Of a stretch of 53,152 nucleotides of DNA, positions 49,823-53,152 are shown piece by piece; position 1 is the first letter of the stretch; each line of letters begins with the position of its first letter. The notes beneath the pieces were generated by a model. It worked only from the letters and a program-made list of their open reading frames with translations. It was not told where the DNA came from and did not search any database. The position numbers were made by a program, and so were the translations under genes. Origin of the DNA: an uncultured bacterium (lineage in GTDB: Bacteria > Patescibacteriota > Patescibacteriia > Patescibacteriales > SZUA-104); the NCBI GenBank assembly GCA_913009695.1, contig CAJVWV010000004.1:1-53152 (forward strand). The letters run 5' to 3'.

Positions 49823-50869
49823 ATGAAAGAAAAATTAGAAAAATTAAAAAAGGAAATACTTGATAATCTGGAGAAAGTTAAAAATCCGGATGCTTTTCGT
49901 AATCTTGAAGTAAAATATTTGGGACGAAAGGGAAAATTAACGAAAATTTTAAAAGGAATTTCCGGTTTAAGCGTTGAAGAAAAGAAAACTTTAGGAAAAT
50001 TCGCTAACGAGATTAAAGTAGAATTACGGGACGTATTTAAAAAGACAAAAGAGATTATTGAGGGAAGCGTTGGCAGGGAATATTTTGTTGATGTTACATT
50101 GCCGGGAAAGAAAATAAAAAAAGGACATATTCATCCGATAACTCAAGTGCAAAATGAACTGGAAGATTTATTTACTTCAATGGGATTTATTATTTTGGAC
50201 GGTCCGGAACTTGAATCGGATTATTATAACTTTGAAGCTCTAAATATACCCGCACATCATCCTGCGCGTGATATGCAGGATACTTTTTATATAGACCCGT
50301 CCTACGCTAAAGCTTCGGAGGGCAAGCAAAAAAAACTTGATTTAGTGATGAGGACTCATACTTCTCCAGTGCAGATTAGGGCTATGCAAAAATACGGCGC
50401 GCCTTTAAAGCTTGTTGTGCCGGGAAGAGTTTTTAGATCCGAGGATATAGACGCTAATCATGATCATACTTTTTATCAGCTTGAAGGTTTAATGATAGAC
50501 GAAAATATTTCCATCGCTAATTTAACGTCCGTTTTAAAGGAGATGCTTTCTGGCATCCTGAAACAGGAAGTAAAATTGAGGTTAAGGCCTGGTTATTTTC
50601 CGTTCGTTGAACCGGGTTTTGAAATTGATGTTAATTGTACGATTTGTACGGGTAAAGGATGTCCGAGCTGTAAAAATGGCGGATGGCTAGAGATGCTTGG
50701 CGCCGGCTTAGTGCATCCTAACGTATTAAAGGCCGGAGGGATAGATCCTAAAAAATATAGTGGTTTTGCTTTTGGCATGGGAGTAAATAGATTGGCAATG
50801 ATGAAATATGGGATTGATGATATTAGATTATTTAATAGCGGGGATTTAAGATTCCTCAAACAATTTTAA
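49823..50869 (+). CDS. pheS: Phenylalanine-tRNA ligase alpha subunit
   Basis: A 348-residue class II aminoacyl-tRNA synthetase subunit. The N-terminal coiled coil (1-85) binds tRNA. The catalytic core has motif 1 GHIHPITQVQNELEDLF, motif 2 FRSEDIDANHDHTFYQLEG and motif 3 GFAFGMGVNRLAMM. A translated YAKAS element (PSYAKASEGK, about 158-168) sits in a loop between FYID and LVMRTHTSPVQ, where family members are shorter. It is separated from pheT by two unrelated genes. Confidence 0.96.
   Translation: MKEKLEKLKKEILDNLEKVKNPDAFRNLEVKYLGRKGKLTKILKGISGLSVEEKKTLGKFANEIKVELRDVFKKTKEIIEGSVGREYFVDVTLPGKKIKKGHIHPITQVQNELEDLFTSMGFIILDGPELESDYYNFEALNIPAHHPARDMQDTFYIDPSYAKASEGKQKKLDLVMRTHTSPVQIRAMQKYGAPLKLVVPGRVFRSEDIDANHDHTFYQLEGLMIDENISIANLTSVLKEMLSGILKQEVKLRLRPGYFPFVEPGFEIDVNCTICTGKGCPSCKNGGWLEMLGAGLVHPNVLKAGGIDPKKYSGFAFGMGVNRLAMMKYGIDDIRLFNSGDLRFLKQF
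50296..50322 (+). repeat. YAKAS palindromic element, copy 5 (in pheS)
   Basis: CCGTCCTACGCTAAAGCTTC followed by GGAGGGC, read as PSYAKASEGK. Nearly identical to copy 2 in ftsK. Confidence 0.9.
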
Positions 50870-50877
50870 AATACATT

Positions 50878-51627
50878 ATGCAAATTGAAGTAAAAGAAAT
50901 AATTAAATATTTAGAAGATTATTTGAAAGTTAAAGACTTTGAAGATTATTGCACAAATGGCCTTCAGGTTGAAGGCGTGCCAAAAATAAACAAAATTATT
51001 ACCGGCGTAAGTTTGTCGCAGGAATTAATTGAAACCGCTATAAAGAAAAAAGCAAAAATGATAATGGTACATCATGGTATTTTTGATAAAAATTTACCTT
51101 CCCATTTTCAATTAAAGGGAGTTGTTAAAAATAGGATAAAATTACTTTTAGAGAACAATATTAATCTTGTCGGATTTCATTTGCCGCTTGACGCGCATCC
51201 GGTAATTGGCAATAATGCCGGTTTATGCAAGTTATTGAGTATTAAAAATATAGAGCCTTTTTATGTGGGCTTTGTGGGCAATTTAGCGGAACCGATGAAA
51301 TTTAATGATTTTGTAGATTTAGTAAATAAGAAATTGGAAATTAATTCATACATAATACCTGCGGGACCAAGGATTATTAAAAGAATAGGGATTATTTCCG
51401 GCGGTGCTTCCCGCGAATATGTGGTAGCCCAAGAGCTGGGAGCAGATACTTATCTTTGTGGAGAGATATGTGAGAGCGTAGTAACAGCGGTTGAGGAGGA
51501 TAAAATTAATTTTATTAATGCAGGACATTATAATACTGAAAAAATGGGCATTCAAAACTTGGGAGAATTAGTTGCTAAAAAGTTTGGCGTTAAAGTTGAA
51601 TTTATTGATATCCCTAATGAAATTTAG
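50878..51627 (+). CDS. NIF3/YbgI-type dinuclear metal protein
   Basis: A 249-residue protein of the NIF3 family (GTP cyclohydrolase I type 2 homologues). Signature blocks: TNGLQVEG near the start, MVHHGIFDKNLP (metal His pair), VGFHLPLDAHPVIGNN and the C-terminal INAGHYNTEKMG (His/Glu ligands). The family forms metal-bound hexameric rings; the reaction in bacteria is not settled. It lies 8 nt after pheS and 3 nt before the NUDIX gene. Confidence 0.9.
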   Translation: MQIEVKEIIKYLEDYLKVKDFEDYCTNGLQVEGVPKINKIITGVSLSQELIETAIKKKAKMIMVHHGIFDKNLPSHFQLKGVVKNRIKLLLENNINLVGFHLPLDAHPVIGNNAGLCKLLSIKNIEPFYVGFVGNLAEPMKFNDFVDLVNKKLEINSYIIPAGPRIIKRIGIISGGASREYVVAQELGADTYLCGEICESVVTAVEEDKINFINAGHYNTEKMGIQNLGELVAKKFGVKVEFIDIPNEI

Positions 51628-51630
51628 ATT

Positions 51631-52068
51631 ATGAGTGAAGATAATAAAAAATATCCCAGGGTGGGCATTGGAGTAATGATTCAAAATGAAAAAGGAGAAA
51701 TGCTTTTGGGTTTAAGGCAGAATTCCCATGGAGCAGGAGAATGGAGCTTTCCGGGAGGACATCAGGATTTTGGCGAAAGGATATTTGAAACAGCCAAAAG
51801 AGAAGTAAAAGAAGAAGTTGGTTTAGAAGTAGATGAATTTGAATTAATTTCAGTGGCGGATGAGATGAGATACATAAAAACAGACGGAAAACATTATTTA
51901 AATATAGGCGTTAAAGGAACATATAAGGGTGGGGAGCCGAAAGTTATGGAGCCTGATAAATGTAAAGAGTGGAAATGGGTGAGTCTAGATAATTTGCCTG
52001 ATAATTTATTTGAAGGAACTGAGCTAGTAATTAATAATTTTAAAAAAGGAACAATTTATAATAGTTAA
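51631..52068 (+). CDS. NUDIX hydrolase (MutT/NUDT15-like)
   Basis: A 145-residue pyrophosphohydrolase with a complete NUDIX box, G-x5-E-x7-R-E-V-K-E-E-V-G, in GGHQDFGERIFETAKREVKEEVG. GVGVMIQNEKGEMLLGLR and the WKWVSLDNLP end match short nucleotide-cleaning NUDIX enzymes. The substrate is probably a nucleotide such as an oxidised or C/dCTP-type base. It lies 3 nt before pheT in the same operon. Confidence 0.9.
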   Translation: MSEDNKKYPRVGIGVMIQNEKGEMLLGLRQNSHGAGEWSFPGGHQDFGERIFETAKREVKEEVGLEVDEFELISVADEMRYIKTDGKHYLNIGVKGTYKGGEPKVMEPDKCKEWKWVSLDNLPDNLFEGTELVINNFKKGTIYNS

Positions 52069-52070
52069 AT

Positions 52071-53020
52071 ATGTATATATCACTAAATTGGTTAAAAGAT
52101 TACGTTGATATTCCGAGGAAGGTTTCTCCGGATGATTTAGGTTTGCTTTTAACGACTCATACGGTTGAAATTGATGATGTCATAAATCAAGCGGAGAAAT
52201 TTAAAAACGTGGCTGTTGGAAAAATTTTAGAAATAAATAAACATCCTAATGCGGATAGATTACAGTTAGCTAAAGTTGATGTTAGAAACGAAATATTAGA
52301 TATTGTCTGTGGGGCTTCTAACATCGAGGTTGGTCAGTTAGTGCCGGTTGCTTTAGTCGGTGCTATTTTACCTAATGGTTTAGAAATTAAGGAAGCTGAG
52401 GTTCGCGGAGAGAAATCTTTTGGCATGATGTGTGCTGCGGATGAGCTCGGTTTAGGTGATGATCATAGCGGAATTATAATATTGGATAAAAAAGCTAAGG
52501 TAGGACAGAATTTTGCCGATTATTTAGGCGTTAAAGATACGGTTTACGAAGTAGATAATAAATCAATTACACATCGCCCTGACCTTTGGAGTCATTACGG
52601 TTTAGCTCGTGAGATTAGCGCGTTTTTGGGTGTTAAATTTAAGGAACATAACACAAATAAATCCCCCCTAACCCCCTTTAATAAAGGGGGAGAAATTAAA
52701 TTAAAAGGAAAAATTGAGGATTATGATTTATGTCCGAGATATATGGCGATTGCCATGGATGGCATCGCAATAGAAGATTCGCCAAAATGGATGCAGGAAA
52801 GATTAATTGCTGTTGGCGTGAGGCCGATTAGCAATATCGTTGATATAACAAACTATGTATTATTAGAACTGGGTCAGCCTTTGCATGCTTTTGATGCTAA
52901 ACTATTGGGAGATAAAATTGTAGTTAGACGAGCGAAAAATAAAGAAGTAATAGAAACTTTAGACGGTGAAAAAAGGAAGCTAGATAAAAATGATATTGTT
53001 ATTACTGATGGAAAAAATCC
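52071..53020 (+). CDS. pheT: Phenylalanine-tRNA ligase beta subunit, 3'-truncated
   Basis: About 316 codons of the ~800 expected. The N-terminal MYISLNWLKDYVDIP, the EMAP/tRNA-binding domain (VGKILEINKHPNADRLQLAKV), and the start of the B3/B4 editing domain (VRPISNIVDITNYVLLELGQPLHAFD) are clear. A C-rich/G-rich palindrome inserts KSPLTPFNKGGE near 198-209. The genuine sequence ends after DGKNP, where an adapter begins. The frame that runs on to 53087 (DRKSTRLNSSH and on) is artefact and must not be kept. Confidence 0.95.
52663..52690 (+). repeat. CCCCCTTTA palindrome inside pheT
   Basis: CCCCCTTTA, AT and AAAGGGGG form a near-perfect palindrome (52672-52690), preceded by CCCCCCTAA and read as SPLTPFNKGGE between tRNA-binding and B3/B4 domains. 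Confidence 0.85.
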
Positions 53021-53152
53021 AGATCGGAAGAGCACACGTCTGAACTCCAGTCACACTGATATATCTCGTATGCCGTCTTCTGCTTGAAAAAAAAAAAAAA
53101 ACAATCAAAAACAAAAAATAAAAAAAAAAATAAAATAATAAAAAATATATAA
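53021..53152. other. Illumina adapter plus poly-A-like artefact
   Basis: From AGATCGGAAGAGCACACGTC (53021) the bases follow the TruSeq index adapter, with barcode ACTGATAT at about 53055-53062 and the end ATGCCGTCTTCTGCTTG at 53070-53086. A-rich low-complexity sequence then runs to the edge. This is assembly contamination. Confidence 0.98.

Noticed and set aside
1-53020. Alternative genetic code (TGA as Gly), as in some CPR lineages
   Set aside because: TGA ends several conserved genes at the expected length (for example the P-type ATPase and the protein ending at 5945).
53021-53087. Open frame continuing pheT to a stop at 53087
   Set aside because: It is translated sequencing adapter, not genome.
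53087-53152. Poly-A stretch as a terminator or AT-rich regulatory region
   Set aside because: It follows the adapter end and is a read artefact.

Overview
The window looks like one end of a metagenome-derived contig from a Candidate Phyla Radiation (Patescibacteria) bacterium, most like the Parcubacteria side. The signs are strongly AT-rich DNA, very tight gene packing, TGA used as a stop, many short membrane or hypothetical proteins, a nearly unidirectional gene order (only two genes on the minus strand), and short GC-rich palindromes scattered inside and between genes. No rRNA, tRNA or CRISPR array was seen. The last ~130 bases are not genomic: an Illumina TruSeq-type adapter followed by A-rich sequence is joined to the truncated pheT gene.

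Layout. 0-3 kb: tail of a YqeY-like protein, then ftsK. 3-4.7 kb: a small accessory patch with a broken BRO-type gene and a HigB/HigA-like toxin-antitoxin pair with its own palindromic operator. 4.8-18.6 kb: mostly housekeeping genes (metallo-beta-lactamase-fold hydrolase, gyrA, a thioredoxin-fold lipoprotein, a YgjP-like metallopeptidase, a nitronate monooxygenase/FabK-like flavoprotein of different base composition, a DUF4015-like glycosidase, a PolB-type exonuclease, an HD protein, an S1-domain protein, ftsH). 18.6-20.7 kb: small membrane proteins and a truncated IS200/REP-type transposase between inverted palindromes. 20.7-23.1 kb: a PilB/GspE ATPase and a translin-like protein. 23.2-29.6 kb: a coherent envelope cluster (P-type H+-ATPase, short membrane proteins with CPHC and CPIC motifs, and a DedA-PAP2-LssY fusion). 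29.6-33 kb: phosphodiesterase, trehalose synthase/phosphorylase-like glycosyltransferase and inositol-phosphatase-like protein. 33-36.7 kb, minus strand: uvrA and an unrecognised gene behind a near-consensus promoter. 36.9-40.4 kb: rmuC, a nucleotidyltransferase-like protein and an O-antigen-ligase-like protein. 40.4-43.5 kb: an AbiE-type toxin-antitoxin pair between a 40-codon remnant of an M16 peptidase gene and a complete M16 gene. 43.5-44.4 kb: a frameshifted REP-associated transposase between near-identical repeats. 44.4-49.3 kb: a papain-fold-like protein and a UvrD-type helicase-nuclease split by an intein. 49.4 kb to the end: an operon of a membrane protein, pheS, NIF3-like, NUDIX and partial pheT.

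The most unusual theme is palindromic DNA that has entered protein-coding genes in frame. A ~26-nt element read as YAKAS(E/A/D) occurs five times in four genes (ftsK twice, gyrA, a phosphodiesterase, pheS). Other classes interrupt ftsK, the helicase gene, pheT and a nucleotidyltransferase gene. Two IS200/REP-type transposase genes, both damaged, sit beside their own palindrome families, so transposase-driven dispersal is plausible but not shown for the coding elements. Other points of interest are an intein that seems to carry a GIY-YIG-like nuclease domain, a predicted three-way-junction RNA or REP-like structure after 13.2 kb, a shared heptamer tandem repeat inside two genes, and apparently leaderless promoters.
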